A stretch of 64,000 nucleotides of DNA. Origin: Bacillota bacterium (GTDB taxonomy: Bacteria; Bacillota; Clostridia; Lachnospirales; Bianqueaceae). Positions 43,815 to 53,678 of this stretch are shown here, piece after piece (positions within the stretch are counted from its first letter, which is position 1; each line of letters begins with the position of its first letter). A program made the position numbers and the translations under genes. The stretch lies in contig JAFZQZ010000104.1 in the NCBI GenBank assembly GCA_017620135.1, positions 20,808 to 84,807 on the forward strand, read 5' to 3'. The notes beneath the pieces are model-generated. The model was not told the origin of the DNA. It saw only the letters and a list, made by a program, of their open reading frames with translations, and ran no database searches.

Positions 43815-44537
43815 TCATTCCAGATTCGTGTAGACGTTCTGGACATCATCGGAATCTTCCAGCGCATCGACCAGACGTTCCATCTGATCCAGCACGGTCT
43901 GATCATCCGTTGTCACATAGTTCTGCGGGATCATGGTGACTTCACCGCCGGTGATCGTAAGACCCGATTTCTCGATTGCCTCATAGACCTCGTTGAAGGA
44001 CTCCGGTGCCGTAATGATTTCGCCCACACCGTCTTCCACGGAAAAATCGTCCGCACCCGCATCCAGGGCGGTCATCATCAGTTCTTCCTCATCCGCGCCT
44101 TCCGGTACTTCCACGAAGATCTGACCTTTCTTGTCGAACATAAAGGAAACACAGCCGGCAGTTCCCAGATTGCCGCCGTTCTTTGAGAACGCATGGCGCA
44201 CATCGGAAGCGGAACGGTTCTTGTTGTCTGTCAGACATTCGACGATAACAGCGATCCCGTTCGGGCCGTATCCTTCATAGGTGACTGATTCATATTCGAC
44301 ATTCGAACCTTCGCCGCTGTATTTCTTGATGCTGCGCTGGATCGTATCGTTGGGCATGTTATTGGATTTACACTTGGCGATCGCGTCACGCAGCTTGGAG
44401 TTGCTGTTCGGATCCGGACCGCCTTCCTTGATGGCAACCATCAGCTCACGGCCGAGCTTGGTAAAGATCTTACCTCTCTGCGCGTCGGATTTTTCTTTTT
44501 TGTGTTTGATATTCGCAAATTTGGAATGGCCTGACAT
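43815..44537 (-). CDS. yebC: YebC/PmpR-family protein
   Basis: A 240-residue protein beginning [14 protein letters not shown], followed by [31 protein letters not shown], both family signatures, and ending with the acidic C-terminal domain. YebC proteins act as DNA-binding regulators in some bacteria, and YebC2 types help ribosomes through polyproline stretches; the type here was not determined. Own promoter at 44584-44612. Confidence 0.95.
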   Translation of the reverse strand: MSGHSKFANIKHKKEKSDAQRGKIFTKLGRELMVAIKEGGPDPNSNSKLRDAIAKCKSNNMPNDTIQRSIKKYSGEGSNVEYESVTYEGYGPNGIAVIVECLTDNKNRSASDVRHAFSKNGGNLGTAGCVSFMFDKKGQIFVEVPEGADEEELMMTALDAGADDFSVEDGVGEIITAPESFNEVYEAIEKSGLTITGGEVTMIPQNYVTTDDQTVLDQMERLVDALEDSDDVQNVYTNLE

Positions 44538-44583
44538 AGGAATAACCTCTCGAAAACATTAAGATTGAGCTATTAACTGAATC

Positions 44584-44612
44584 ATTCTACCACAGAAGAA
44601 GGAAGTGTGCAA
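44584..44612 (-). promoter_or_regulatory. yebC promoter
   Basis: Minus strand TTGCAC (44612-44607), 17 bp, TAGAAT (44589-44584). Confidence 0.68.
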
Positions 44613-44631
44613 CCCCTGAAAGGCGTTCCCT

Positions 44632-45876
44632 TCAGGCTTTCTTTCCGACCTTGCGGCCAATGATATAAATGATCGAAGCAACGACCATGCCGTTGATCGA
44701 AGCGATGCCCCACTTCAGAAGATTCGCCACCACAGCGCCGCAGATAACGCCGGCTACAGCAAACCAGTCGACGGTTTTGGTAACCTTAGAGTCTTCGGTA
44801 TACTCTTCCTTATTGAAGAAGTATCCGAGGATCAGGATGATACCGACCGGAGGAAGTGTCGCGTTCAGGACGTTCAGCCAGCTGACGAAGTTCCAGTACA
44901 GCCAGTCCGCGGCGACCGTACCGATGAGTCCGGCAACGAGTACCATGGGTTTCTTTTTCTGATGGAAGATATTCGCCAGACCCAGACCGGAACTGTACAG
45001 TGCGTTGTCGTTCGTAGTCCAGATATTCAGTCCCAGAACCAGGACCGCGAAATAGAACATGTTCAGCTTGACCATGACTTCAAAAATGTCATTGCCGCCG
45101 ACAAAGATCGAAGAAACCGCGCCAAACATGAACATCAGTGTATTGCCGATAAAGAACGCCACGACGGTGGAAATGACGCCGGAGCGGGTCGTTTTCGCGA
45201 AACGGGTAAAGTTCGGGGTCGCCGTACCACCGGATACGAAGGAACCGATGACCATGCCCGCGCCGGCGAAGACGGTGAGCGAATTGCCGGATGCCGCGAA
45301 CTGATCTATGATCGTTCCGTTCCCCTGCCGAATGGCCATGACCATAGCCGCTGTACCAAGCACCGCTACCAGCGGGACCGCCACATAGCTGACGATCGTC
45401 AGAGATTTAATACCAAAGTAAGCACTTCCGGTCATCAGGATTCCGCCCAGAATAATGATGATCCATTTTGCAGTCGTGCTGTCACCGAAGAACTGCGTGG
45501 CGATCGGGATCGCCAGCATAGCCAGACCTACGCCGAACCAGCCGATCTGCGTGAAACTGATCATCGCACTCGGAAGATAGGAACCTTTCGTACCGAACGA
45601 CCGCCGGGCCAGAAGGTCCAGGGAAAAACCGGTCTTGGTACCGACATAGCCAAGCAGTCCCGTATAGGCCGCCAGGATCGCGCCGCCCAGAAGGATCGAA
45701 CTGACGAATCCGCCGAAATCAAGGCCCTGCGCCATGGACTGGCCGACCCACATACTCGCTGAGAAAAACGTAAATCCCAGCATGACCATGAACATCGTGA
45801 CGACATTCCTGCGTGAACTTTGCGGGACAGCCTGCTCCGAAAAGTCTACATCCACTCTTTTCTTTTCTTCTGACAT
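44632..45876 (-). CDS. codB: Cytosine permease-like transporter (NCS1)
   Basis: A 414-residue NCS1 transporter with twelve membrane segments. CodB-like blocks: MWVGQSMAQGLDFGGFVSSILLGGAIL, GYVGTKTGFSLDLLARRSFG, FTQIGWFGVG, and LNIWTTNDNALYSSGLGLAN. It imports cytosine or another nucleobase. AGGAGGGG before the ATG; 33 nt after the PRTase-like gene, with which it forms an operon. No codA is in the window. Confidence 0.9.
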   Translation of the reverse strand: MSEEKKRVDVDFSEQAVPQSSRRNVVTMFMVMLGFTFFSASMWVGQSMAQGLDFGGFVSSILLGGAILAAYTGLLGYVGTKTGFSLDLLARRSFGTKGSYLPSAMISFTQIGWFGVGLAMLAIPIATQFFGDSTTAKWIIIILGGILMTGSAYFGIKSLTIVSYVAVPLVAVLGTAAMVMAIRQGNGTIIDQFAASGNSLTVFAGAGMVIGSFVSGGTATPNFTRFAKTTRSGVISTVVAFFIGNTLMFMFGAVSSIFVGGNDIFEVMVKLNMFYFAVLVLGLNIWTTNDNALYSSGLGLANIFHQKKKPMVLVAGLIGTVAADWLYWNFVSWLNVLNATLPPVGIILILGYFFNKEEYTEDSKVTKTVDWFAVAGVICGAVVANLLKWGIASINGMVVASIIYIIGRKVGKKA

Positions 45877-45909
45877 TTCTTTCCCCTCCTAAAGGATATG
45901 TATGAGTAT

Positions 45910-46998
45910 TTATAAAATATATCTTGCCAGTGCCGTGGTAAACTCATCGATCCGGGTCTTCGCGATCTCCCGGAGCGGTACGTTCAGGATCATCCGGACG
46001 TAGTCCTTTTCCTGATCATACAGTTTCCGGCAGACAGCCTGATCGATCTGTTCATAGTGATTATAACGTATCCAGTCCTCAAAACTGACCGGTGTGGGAT
46101 ACCCCAGTTTTTCATCCACCAGCGCTTTCATATCGATCCTGTCCGCGCGTTCAAGGATCCCCTCCCAGTATTCCAGCACTTCTTCGATATGATCCGAGAT
46201 CTCATACCGTCTCGCGCCGCCATCGTAGATGATGCACTTCTCGAAGAGCGTATCGCGGTGCCGGAGTGTCTCCTCACGGTATTCCGGCGCGACTACTCCG
46301 TTCTTCCAGTAGAAATCGACATTCGGCAGATTGATGCCGGAAACACCTTTATCCTGATAGCAGCTGAACACGCCTTCATAGTATACCGTGATGAATCCTT
46401 CGAACTCCGGCCAGAAGGAACGGATCTCCTTTGTCAGCTCTTCCATGACCGTGATGCCTGTGTCACCGCCGATGGTGAACAGAATGATATTCCGAAGCTT
46501 CGCGCCATGACGGCGGTAATGATCGGTCACATACCGAAGGCAGTGGATCAGCGTTTCTCCTGTCGCGACGATATCCCCGATCATCAGGGTAGAATCCGGT
46601 ACCATCGCCAGTTTGGAATACTTAATCTCCAGTCCGGCGATCTCCTCATGATGGAAGACCCGCTCACTGGAAAGGAAGCTGATATCATGTACACGTACGC
46701 CTTCGTTGAAGCAGCTCTCCTCCAGCGGATAATTGAGTGCGCCGCGCAGGATCGAAAGGATGTTGGCGGAGGTCATCATTTCCTTGTGCGCGAAATGGCG
46801 GACCATCCGGCCGGTGGATTTCAAAAGACACCGGTAAACGTCAAAGCTGACGACTTCCGGGCTGTTCAGAAGCCGGCGTGTTCCTTCTTCCGTCACGACA
46901 TAATACCGGTTCAGGAAGTCCCCTCCTTCAAGACGGTACGCGGATACGCCATCATCCGTAAATGCCGGTACCAGCCGGACTCCATCGAGAATGCTCAT
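45910..46998 (-). CDS. Phosphoribosyltransferase-fold protein, unassigned
   Basis: A 362-residue protein with a PRPP-loop-like segment STLMIGDIVATGETLIHCL (about residues 136-154). The TGxT phosphate loop is intact, but the two consecutive acidic residues of the usual motif are reduced to one (Asp142). Upstream LSILRGALNYPLEESCF resembles the PRTase I region that binds pyrophosphate. The C-terminal 150 residues have no family I recognise. Its operon partner codB suggests conversion of an imported nucleobase to the nucleotide, or sensing of PRPP. A regulated leader precedes it. Confidence 0.7.
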   Translation of the reverse strand: MSILDGVRLVPAFTDDGVSAYRLEGGDFLNRYYVVTEEGTRRLLNSPEVVSFDVYRCLLKSTGRMVRHFAHKEMMTSANILSILRGALNYPLEESCFNEGVRVHDISFLSSERVFHHEEIAGLEIKYSKLAMVPDSTLMIGDIVATGETLIHCLRYVTDHYRRHGAKLRNIILFTIGGDTGITVMEELTKEIRSFWPEFEGFITVYYEGVFSCYQDKGVSGINLPNVDFYWKNGVVAPEYREETLRHRDTLFEKCIIYDGGARRYEISDHIEEVLEYWEGILERADRIDMKALVDEKLGYPTPVSFEDWIRYNHYEQIDQAVCRKLYDQEKDYVRMILNVPLREIAKTRIDEFTTALARYIL

Positions 46999-47025
46999 TG
47001 CTGTTTCCCCCTGTGATATTCAGAC

Positions 47026-47067
47026 ATAAAAAGAGGGTGACTGACCTTCCGGCCCGGAAGGTGGTCA
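47026..47067 (-). terminator. Second leader hairpin (possible attenuator)
   Basis: On the minus strand ACCTTCCGG and CCGGAAGGT form a strong stem (core 47044-47062, outer GACC/GGTC pairs), followed by CACCCTCTTTTT. It lies between the leader ORF stop and the PRTase ribosome site and could act as a second terminator or block the ribosome site. Confidence 0.5.
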
Positions 47068-47145
47068 TCCCTTGGTGTTTGGACTATAAAAAACGGTGGC
47101 TTTTCCACCGAACAAGGCTGTCATTGGCAGGTTCAACTTTCTCAT
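47065..47145 (-). CDS. Predicted 26-residue leader peptide
   Basis: A small ORF, MRKLNLPMTALF to TKG, with GGAGAG eight to nine bases before its ATG and its start about 20 nt after the predicted transcription start. It shows no run of repeated regulatory codons. An intrinsic terminator lies wholly inside the ORF, so ribosomes translating it should open the hairpin. Likely a regulatory ORF for the PRTase-codB operon. Confidence 0.5.
   Translation of the reverse strand: MRKLNLPMTALFGGKATVFYSPNTKG
47088..47110 (-). terminator. Terminator embedded in the leader ORF
   Basis: Minus strand CGGTGG-AAAAG-CCACCG followed immediately by TTTTTT (47093-47088). A compact intrinsic terminator inside a translated small ORF, pointing to transcription attenuation of the PRTase-codB operon. 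Confidence 0.78.
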
Positions 47146-47171
47146 CTCTAAGCTCTCCTGAGTTTTTTCTA

Positions 47172-47200
47172 TCATACCACTGAATAGCCTGAAGAGCAAT
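47172..47200 (-). promoter_or_regulatory. Promoter of the PRTase-codB leader
   Basis: Minus strand TTGCTC, 17-bp spacer, TATGAT, located about 25-55 bp upstream of the leader ORF start. The initial transcript is A-rich. Confidence 0.5.
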
Positions 47201-47280
47201 AAAAAAAACATATGAATTTTCGTTTGGAAGGACGGTAATTTTCTCTGTTTTTCCAAACATATACCGTTAGATGCATTCAT

Positions 47281-47310
47281 AAAGAAACCCTGGCGGAAAA
47301 CCGCCAGGGT
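47281..47310 (-). terminator. Terminator of the opp operon
   Basis: ACCCTGGCGG (47287-47296) and CCGCCAGGGT (47301-47310), perfect 10-bp stem with AAAA/TTTT loop and TTCTTT after it on the minus strand. Confidence 0.9.
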
Positions 47311-47336
47311 CCTTATGGATCTTTTCAAGCCAGGAA

Positions 47337-48191
47337 TTAATAGTCGTCGGTCAGTTCGACCGTAGACAGATCCCATTCCTCATGGATCTTCGGAACGTCG
47401 CTGATCAGTCTCTTGGTGTACGGAGCCTGCGGATTCAGAATAACTTCATCTGCTTTACCGTATTCAACAAACTTACCATGCTCCATGATGTAGACTGTAT
47501 CGGAAATATAGTAAGCAAGACCGATATCATGGGTAATGAAGATGATCGTCATACCGATCTCATCACGAAGGTTCAGCAACATATCCAGGATCGTAGCACG
47601 AGAGCAGGCGTCAACCATGGAGGTCGGCTCGTCAGCAAGCAGGATCTTGGGTTTCAGCAGGAAGATACGAGCGATCATAAGACGCTGCATCTGGCCGCCG
47701 GAAAGCTCGAAAGGATATTTGTTCGTCAGCTCGGCAAACTTCAGGTTAACGAAGGAGCAGGCCTCGGTCATCATCTCAACTTTCTTCTCGTAAGGAAGAT
47801 TCTTTCCGCCGCGCATGTTGATGCAGTCAAGCAGAACGGAGTCGATCTTATGGAAGATGTTGTAGGATGCGAAAGGATCCTGGAAGATCGCCTGAATACC
47901 TTTCCAGTATTCGGCTTTCTTGGCTCTGGTGGAAATGTCTCTGGGTTTGCCCTGGAACAGGATCTCGCCTTCAGAGATCGGCAGCAGGCCGAGAAGCATC
48001 TTGGAAAGGGTGGTCTTACCGGAACCGGACTCACCAACGATGGAAACGAATTCGCCTTCATGGAAATCGAAGTCGACATGGTCGACAGCGACATTCGCTT
48101 TTTCACCGTGTCCGAAAATACGGGTTACACCGCGGCCGGAGAGGCAAAGCGGGCCGTTTGTGTAATCTTTGCGTTCTCTAACTTCACTCAT
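47337..48191 (-). CDS. Oligopeptide-type ABC transporter ATPase, OppF-like
   Basis: Second ATPase of a peptide/nickel-type importer, 284 residues. Walker [10 protein letters not shown], signature [13 protein letters not shown], Walker [19 protein letters not shown]-loop FITHD. It lacks the long C-terminal cysteine tail of its OppD partner. Start at 48191 (AAGGAGG upstream), overlapping oppD by 8 nt; the longest frame from 48242 is out of frame with any site. Last gene of the opp operon. Confidence 0.9.
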   Translation of the reverse strand: MSEVRERKDYTNGPLCLSGRGVTRIFGHGEKANVAVDHVDFDFHEGEFVSIVGESGSGKTTLSKMLLGLLPISEGEILFQGKPRDISTRAKKAEYWKGIQAIFQDPFASYNIFHKIDSVLLDCINMRGGKNLPYEKKVEMMTEACSFVNLKFAELTNKYPFELSGGQMQRLMIARIFLLKPKILLADEPTSMVDACSRATILDMLLNLRDEIGMTIIFITHDIGLAYYISDTVYIMEHGKFVEYGKADEVILNPQAPYTKRLISDVPKIHEEWDLSTVELTDDY

Positions 48192-49218
48192 TGCTCGCGC
48201 CTCCTTGTTCTTCTTCATAGGTCTTTCTGAGCCACGGCTCATCCTTCAGGCAGCGGTACATACGAGTTTCGTTCTCACCGAATTTCTTTTCGATAGGCGC
48301 TACATAGGAGCATTCGACAGTCGCGTATTTGCAGCGTTCCGCGAAACGGCAGCCCTTCGGAGGTCTCTTCAGGTTGGGAGGCGTACCGGGGATAGCCGTC
48401 AGGTTCATACCACGGGTACCTTCCTCAGGAACGAGGATGGATCCCATCAGACCGTGGCTGTAAGGATGCAGCGGATCGAAGACCATTTCTTTCGCTGATC
48501 CGTATTCGACGAACTGGCCGGCATACATAACAGCGATATCATCGGTAACATTGTACAGAAGCGGCAGCTCATGAGTGATGAACATCATGGAACCGATATA
48601 GCCTTTTTCCATCATTTCTCTCATCATCTTGATGACCAGCTTCTGAGAGGTAACGTCAAGGGCTGATGAAGGCTCATCAGCGATCAGTACCTTCGGAGAA
48701 AGAATCGTAGAAACGGCGATAACGGTACGCTGTTTCATACCACCGGAAAGCTCGACCGCGTGACGGTCAAGAACTTCCTTGCCAAGACCGACGCTGATAA
48801 AACGCTCTTCCGCTCTTTCACGGATCTCGGCTTTCGTAGCCTTTGGCTCATGTACATGAATAACATCCTCAAGGAAGCGGATGATCTTCATGGTGGGGTT
48901 CAGGGCATTCATAGCCGCCTGCGGAATGTAGGCGATCTCTTTACCCAGAACGGAAGTACGGACTTTATCCGGATCCATACCGGAAATATTCTGTCCGTCG
49001 ATGATGATATCACCGGAAATATAGTGCAGCGGCGGGAAGTAGTAACCCATCATGGACAGAGCCAGCGTGGATTTACCGCATCCGGACTCACCGGCAACAC
49101 CGAGGGATTTTCCCTCTTCGATCTTCAGAGAGACACCATCGACAGAATATACGTCCTCGCCAAGACGAGTAACATATTTTGTTCTGAGGTTTCTGACCTC
49201 AAGCATAGCTTTTCCCAT
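48184..49218 (-). CDS. Oligopeptide-type ABC transporter ATPase, OppD-like
   Basis: First ATPase of the importer, 344 residues. Walker [10 protein letters not shown], signature [12 protein letters not shown], Walker [14 protein letters not shown]-loop FITHE. The C-terminal domain has the four-cysteine FeS/zinc region of OppD/DppD ([18 protein letters not shown]). ATG at 49218 after AAGGAGG, 10 nt downstream of the permease stop. Confidence 0.92.
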   Translation of the reverse strand: MGKAMLEVRNLRTKYVTRLGEDVYSVDGVSLKIEEGKSLGVAGESGCGKSTLALSMMGYYFPPLHYISGDIIIDGQNISGMDPDKVRTSVLGKEIAYIPQAAMNALNPTMKIIRFLEDVIHVHEPKATKAEIRERAEERFISVGLGKEVLDRHAVELSGGMKQRTVIAVSTILSPKVLIADEPSSALDVTSQKLVIKMMREMMEKGYIGSMMFITHELPLLYNVTDDIAVMYAGQFVEYGSAKEMVFDPLHPYSHGLMGSILVPEEGTRGMNLTAIPGTPPNLKRPPKGCRFAERCKYATVECSYVAPIEKKFGENETRMYRCLKDEPWLRKTYEEEQGGASNE

Positions 49219-49228
49219 AGTATCCTCC

Positions 49229-50452
49229 TTAGTCACGCAGCTGCGGGTTGAAGACCTGGTCGAGACCGGTGTTCATCAGGTTCATCGAATAAGAAATCAA
49301 TGTGATGGCAAGAACGACCGGAACGAATGCCCACCACTGACCGTTTTGGGCGGCAGAGAAAGTGTTGGCCCAGTTCATCATCAGACCGAGGGTAGCAGTC
49401 GTCGTGGTAGACGGACCAAGACCCAGCATGGAAAGCTGTGCTTCACCGAGAATACCGGAACCGATCTGCAGGATCAGAGCCATGATAACGTAGGAAAGGA
49501 TATATGGCAGAACGTCCTGAATGATGATCCTGGCAGTGCTGTGTCCGGACAGCTTGGACAGGTTAACGTGGTCACGGTTACGCAGGGAGATAACCTGTGA
49601 ACGAACCGAACGTGCTGTCCACGGCCAGGCGGTAATACCGATGATCAAAGACACCATCGCGGGGCTGCGGCCAGCCTGGCTGATCGAGTTGGCGATCAGA
49701 ACCAAAATAACGAAGCTGGGGATAACCGTGAAAAGGTTCGTGAAGAATGTCAGAATATTGTCTACCCATCCTCCGAGGAAACCAGCCAGAAGACCGATCG
49801 TCAGACCGATCGCGGTAGCGATCGCACCGGCCATAACACCCATTTTAAGGGAAACACCAATAGCGGAAGTCAGCTTAGTCAGAACATCAGCACCGAAGTT
49901 ATCCGTTCCAAGGGGAAGAGTAACTTTGTTGGAAATGTTTTTGACGTTGACGAACTGATTGGATTTGACCGTGATCGTACTGTCGCCTTCACCGATCTCC
50001 AGCGTATCCGTCGCAGTGATTCTCAGGATCTGCTTGTTGTATTTCTGGATCTCACGCTTATAAGCCTGAGTCGCTTTATACTGAACGTCATCCGAATAGG
50101 TCGACGTCCACAGTTCGAGAAAAGCATTGTCATTCTCAGCCGCTTCATCGACGACAGTCTGATCGACTCCGCCGTATTTGACCAGCCATTCCTGCATCTT
50201 GCCAAGTTCTTCAGCGGTAAACTGATTGGCAAGGCCGGCTGCGCCTACATATTTCAGTTCTTCAGATCTGGACTGGATCGTAGACTTGATGTTGACATAA
50301 GTACCCGGCGCATGGAAACCGGAACCAACGATCTCCATCGGAGTAAAGATAGAAATCATCGGGTAGAAGCTTAAAAGAAGAACGATACAGAAAATAACAA
50401 AGCCGACAACGAATCTAGGTGAATGAAAGATATTTCTTAATATTTGTTTCAT
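49229..50452 (-). CDS. Peptide-type ABC transporter permease, OppC-like
   Basis: A 407-residue permease. After the first membrane segment ([18 protein letters not shown]) comes a large extracytoplasmic insert of about 140 residues before the core begins with [15 protein letters not shown], the OppC-type PLGTD motif. The core has the binding-protein-dependent loop of this class ([21 protein letters not shown]). The large insert is longer than in most OppC proteins and may help dock the receptor. Confidence 0.88.
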   Translation of the reverse strand: MKQILRNIFHSPRFVVGFVIFCIVLLLSFYPMISIFTPMEIVGSGFHAPGTYVNIKSTIQSRSEELKYVGAAGLANQFTAEELGKMQEWLVKYGGVDQTVVDEAAENDNAFLELWTSTYSDDVQYKATQAYKREIQKYNKQILRITATDTLEIGEGDSTITVKSNQFVNVKNISNKVTLPLGTDNFGADVLTKLTSAIGVSLKMGVMAGAIATAIGLTIGLLAGFLGGWVDNILTFFTNLFTVIPSFVILVLIANSISQAGRSPAMVSLIIGITAWPWTARSVRSQVISLRNRDHVNLSKLSGHSTARIIIQDVLPYILSYVIMALILQIGSGILGEAQLSMLGLGPSTTTTATLGLMMNWANTFSAAQNGQWWAFVPVVLAITLISYSMNLMNTGLDQVFNPQLRD

Positions 50453-50476
50453 ATTCTACACACTTCCTTTCGCCTA

Positions 50477-51487
50477 TTAACCGTCTTGCTGAGCCGCTTT
50501 GATACGAGGATCGATCACCGCATACAGGAATTCGACCACAACGTTAGCGATCAGAACCATGATCGTGATCATCAGGGTACAAGCGGACAATGTCGGATAG
50601 TCACGAGCAGAAATCGCTTTCAGCATCTGAGAACCGATACCCGGATAACTGTAGATGGACTCAGCCACCAGGTTACCACCGACCGATGAACCAAGAGCCA
50701 TGGCCAGACCGGTGATCTGAGGAAGCATTGCGTTACGGAACACGTACATAACGATCTTTCTATCCTTAATGCCAAGGAAGCGGCTGTATTTTACATAGTC
50801 CGTATTAAGCTCGTAAATAGACATGGAACGCATACCGATCGCCTGTCCGCCGATGGAGATAAGAACCATCGTCCAGAAGGGGAGCTGATAATGCTTGAGA
50901 ACGGAAGCGACAAACTCCCAACTGGCGACAGGAGCGGCAAACTGCGATCCATAGCCACGTCCGACGGGGAACCATCCGGCTTTCACAGCCAGGTAGGTCA
51001 CGAATACCAATGCCAAACCAAAGGCAGGCGTATTACTGATAAACAGGAAGAACGGAAGGACAGCTTTATCCCATCCTTTACGGATGTAGGCGGCAACGGC
51101 ACCAAGAACGTTACCGAGGATCCAGCCGACGATCATGGCAGGGATCTGAAGAGCAAGAGTCCAGCCGATACTTTCTTTAATAATTGTCGAAACTGTCTTG
51201 GGATACTGAGCAAAGGACACACCCAGATTCCCTTTGAAAAGATTCCCTACATAAATGAAGAACTGCTGGATAAGAGGCTTATCCATACCGAATTCTTTGG
51301 TGTACTGATCAACGATCTTCTGATACGCGTTCATATCGGTAACGCCGGCAGCTGCGCTGGAAACGAGCTGTGAAATAGGATCGCCGGGCATCAGCCTGGG
51401 AAGCATGAAATTCAGGAAGACAGCGATGACCAAGGTGACCAGATACCAAACAAGTCTTTTACCATAATATTTGGCAAAGCCTTTCAT
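50477..51487 (-). CDS. Peptide-type ABC transporter permease, OppB-like
   Basis: A 336-residue permease with six membrane segments. The N-terminus has KRLVWYLVTLVIAVFLNFMLPRLMPGDPI, typical for OppB/DppB, and the cytoplasmic loop reads YVKYSRFLGIKDRKIVMYVFRNAMLPQITGLA. Start at 51487 with GAGGTGG. It follows the binding protein after a 140-nt gap with a hairpin. Confidence 0.9.
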   Translation of the reverse strand: MKGFAKYYGKRLVWYLVTLVIAVFLNFMLPRLMPGDPISQLVSSAAAGVTDMNAYQKIVDQYTKEFGMDKPLIQQFFIYVGNLFKGNLGVSFAQYPKTVSTIIKESIGWTLALQIPAMIVGWILGNVLGAVAAYIRKGWDKAVLPFFLFISNTPAFGLALVFVTYLAVKAGWFPVGRGYGSQFAAPVASWEFVASVLKHYQLPFWTMVLISIGGQAIGMRSMSIYELNTDYVKYSRFLGIKDRKIVMYVFRNAMLPQITGLAMALGSSVGGNLVAESIYSYPGIGSQMLKAISARDYPTLSACTLMITIMVLIANVVVEFLYAVIDPRIKAAQQDG

Positions 51488-51509
51488 AACAACCACCTCT
51501 CTGATACGA

Positions 51510-51556
51510 AAAGGCGGCGGCTGCAAGAACCTTGATCTTGTACAACCGCCGCATTT
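51510..51556 (-). other. Intercistronic hairpin between binding protein and permeases
   Basis: On the minus strand GCGGCGG-TTGTACAAGA pairs with TCTTGCA-GCCGCCGC (about 51552-51514), then CCTTTTCG. Such an element after the binding-protein gene commonly lowers read-through into the permeases and protects the upstream mRNA. Confidence 0.65.
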
Positions 51557-51627
51557 TCAATTAATCACATTTGTTAGTATGCAGTACTAGTAAAGTGAAT
51601 TTCTAATGCGTTAGTTTCGTAAATGAA

Positions 51628-53565
51628 TTACTCACCAACAAGTTCCAGCTGATACAGAGCAGCAACACCCTGAGCGAAGATACAGCACATCGGGGAGATG
51701 CCGTCGCCTTCTGCCGGGAAGTTGGTCCATACGGACTCATTCACTTCGTGGAACAGCTGAGGACGATACATCAGAGCGAAGGAAGGAACCTCGGACAGAT
51801 AGATCTCGTTCAGTTCCTGATAGTAATCCTGAAGAGTTGCGATGTCAGTCGTCTTAGCGGCAAGATCAAGCAGCTCATTCGCGCGCTGAGTGTACTCGCC
51901 CTGGTAACGGCTGTAGCCAAGTGTGATCTCAGGCAGGTAAGCGGGATCGTAGTTGTCAGCTGAATGATAGTTGTAGAATACAGCGTAGAAGGAGTTCCAC
52001 GGATCGGAGGGGCCACCGCCATAGGAGTTCATGGTGATGGTGAAGTTACCGGTACGAAGGTTCTCGGACCACTGAGCACTCTCCGGGAAGTAGGTCTCGA
52101 TCTGGATACCGATCTTGGCGCCAGCTTCGGAAACCTGAGTCATGGAAGCCTGCCAGTCAGACCATCCGGTCGGGCAGGAAGCCTGGAAGCTGAGGTTGTT
52201 GCCAGCCGGCCATTCACGCCATCCATCTCCATCGGTATCAACGACGCCAGCTTCGTCAAGAAGAGCCATAGCGCCTTCGGGATCATTGCCCGGCCAGTCA
52301 AGAGCAGCAAGAGCAGCCGCGTCTTTCACGTAGGTCGCACGGATCTGATCGTTGGGCTGGAACAGCATACGAGGATACTGAGAGAAAGGAGGAGCCTGGT
52401 TGGTCATAGCAGCAGACAGGATCTGATCGTAGTCAACAGCCATGGCGATAGCTTTACGAACCGCAACCTGGTCAAGGCCTTCAACGGTGGTGTTGAAGAT
52501 ACAGGTGGGCTGAGAAACGGCTACGTGATAAGGAGCCTCCGGATAGTAGGTGGAAATCGGCAGGCCGTCATCCAGCCACATGGTCTGAACGTTCGCGATG
52601 TAGGTCTGGCCCATATCGGACTCACCAACACGAAGAGCGTTCGCCTGAGCGTTGTTGTCAGCATAGATGTTGTGTACGATGTACTTCGGAGCGGGAAGCT
52701 TGCCCCACATGGAAGCATCCTGGCCCCAATAAGTGTCACGGCGGGTAACACCGACAGCCTGAGCATTGTTGATGGTCAGATCGTAGGGACCGCTGTGAGG
52801 AGCATCATACATAAGGTCATTCTTGAAACCTTCGTAATCGGTGCCATACTCGGCAAGTTTGGCATCCAGATAAGCTTTCTGGAAAACATACATGCCATTG
52901 ATGTAGTTCATCATCTGAGGAACGTTAACGTTGTCAGTCGGATGGAAAACGACGGTATGCTCGTCGACGACATCACAGGAAGCCATGTAGGGAGCATATG
53001 CGACACCAGCATTGGAGTTGACCAGAATGTGGGTGTCGAACGTCGCCTTAACGTCTTCGGCAGTCAGAGGAGTGCCATCAGACCAAGCAGCCGCGGGTTT
53101 CAGATGAATGGTCATGTTGTTGTCCGCGTCGAACTCGGGGTCGCCATCAGCAAGCAGCGGGTCGCCGGAACCCTTCAGCAGGTTGAACATGTACAGCGTC
53201 TCGAACTGCAGTTCGCAGGCGGTGAAGCTGTTGTTGCCGCAGAAGGTGTTGTTGGAGCTGGAGGAGAAACCGTTGTTGTTGATAATGGTTCCCCACTGTC
53301 CAGTGGTCAGGTAGAAGGTCTCGTTACGAGGAGTGACAGAAGTGTCAGCCGGAGCTTCTTCTTTTGATTCCTCTTCTTTGGACTCTTCAGCTTTGGATTC
53401 CTCAGCCTTGGATTCCTCAGCCTTGGATTCCTCTTTCGTCTCCTCCTGGGAAGCTTCCTGGGTGGGTTCAGCAGCGGGCTCTTCCGTCTTGGTGCAAGCG
53501 GAGAGCAGGCCCATGACCATCATGGCAGCCAGAAGGAGAGCAAGCACTTTTTTAAGATTTTTCAT
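51628..53565 (-). CDS. Peptide/solute-binding lipoprotein, OppA/DppA-like (SBP family 5)
   Basis: Receptor of the opp-type transporter, 645 residues. Signal peptide with lipobox LLSAC; a Glu/Lys/Ser linker made of five EESK-type pentamers; then family 5 binding-protein features: NMTIHLKPAAAWSDGTPLTAEDVKATFD, VRKAIAMAVDYDQIL, and a C-terminal YQELNEIYLSEVPSFALMYRP. The ligand is unknown; this family binds peptides, sugars, nickel or other compounds. First gene of the operon, promoter at 53635-53662. Confidence 0.92.
   Translation of the reverse strand: MKNLKKVLALLLAAMMVMGLLSACTKTEEPAAEPTQEASQEETKEESKAEESKAEESKAEESKEEESKEEAPADTSVTPRNETFYLTTGQWGTIINNNGFSSSSNNTFCGNNSFTACELQFETLYMFNLLKGSGDPLLADGDPEFDADNNMTIHLKPAAAWSDGTPLTAEDVKATFDTHILVNSNAGVAYAPYMASCDVVDEHTVVFHPTDNVNVPQMMNYINGMYVFQKAYLDAKLAEYGTDYEGFKNDLMYDAPHSGPYDLTINNAQAVGVTRRDTYWGQDASMWGKLPAPKYIVHNIYADNNAQANALRVGESDMGQTYIANVQTMWLDDGLPISTYYPEAPYHVAVSQPTCIFNTTVEGLDQVAVRKAIAMAVDYDQILSAAMTNQAPPFSQYPRMLFQPNDQIRATYVKDAAALAALDWPGNDPEGAMALLDEAGVVDTDGDGWREWPAGNNLSFQASCPTGWSDWQASMTQVSEAGAKIGIQIETYFPESAQWSENLRTGNFTITMNSYGGGPSDPWNSFYAVFYNYHSADNYDPAYLPEITLGYSRYQGEYTQRANELLDLAAKTTDIATLQDYYQELNEIYLSEVPSFALMYRPQLFHEVNESVWTNFPAEGDGISPMCCIFAQGVAALYQLELVGE
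53361..53435 (-). repeat. Five 15-bp tandem repeats in the lipoprotein linker
   Basis: Five head-to-tail 15-bp units (consensus on the plus strand CTTTGGATTCCTCAG) encode EESKA/EESKE pentamers after the lipobox. In-frame slippage could change linker length without breaking the gene. Confidence 0.85.
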
Positions 53566-53634
53566 GTGCTTCTTCCTTTCCTTAATGTTTTCTATGCCCG
53601 AATAGGAAATTTTCGGACACGCATTGATAGATAT

Positions 53635-53662
53635 ATGATACCATAAATCCGTAAAAAAGCAA
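53635..53662 (-). promoter_or_regulatory. Promoter of the opp operon
   Basis: Minus strand TTGCTT (53662-53657), 16 bp, TATCAT (53640-53635). The -35 is weak, which fits an activated promoter. Confidence 0.55.
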
Positions 53663-53678
53663 TCGTTTTTTTTAGAAG

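Noticed and set aside
46999..47336. Purine riboswitch before the PRTase-codB operon
   Set aside because: The conserved purine-aptamer loop sequences are not present; the leader instead holds a small ORF and two hairpins.
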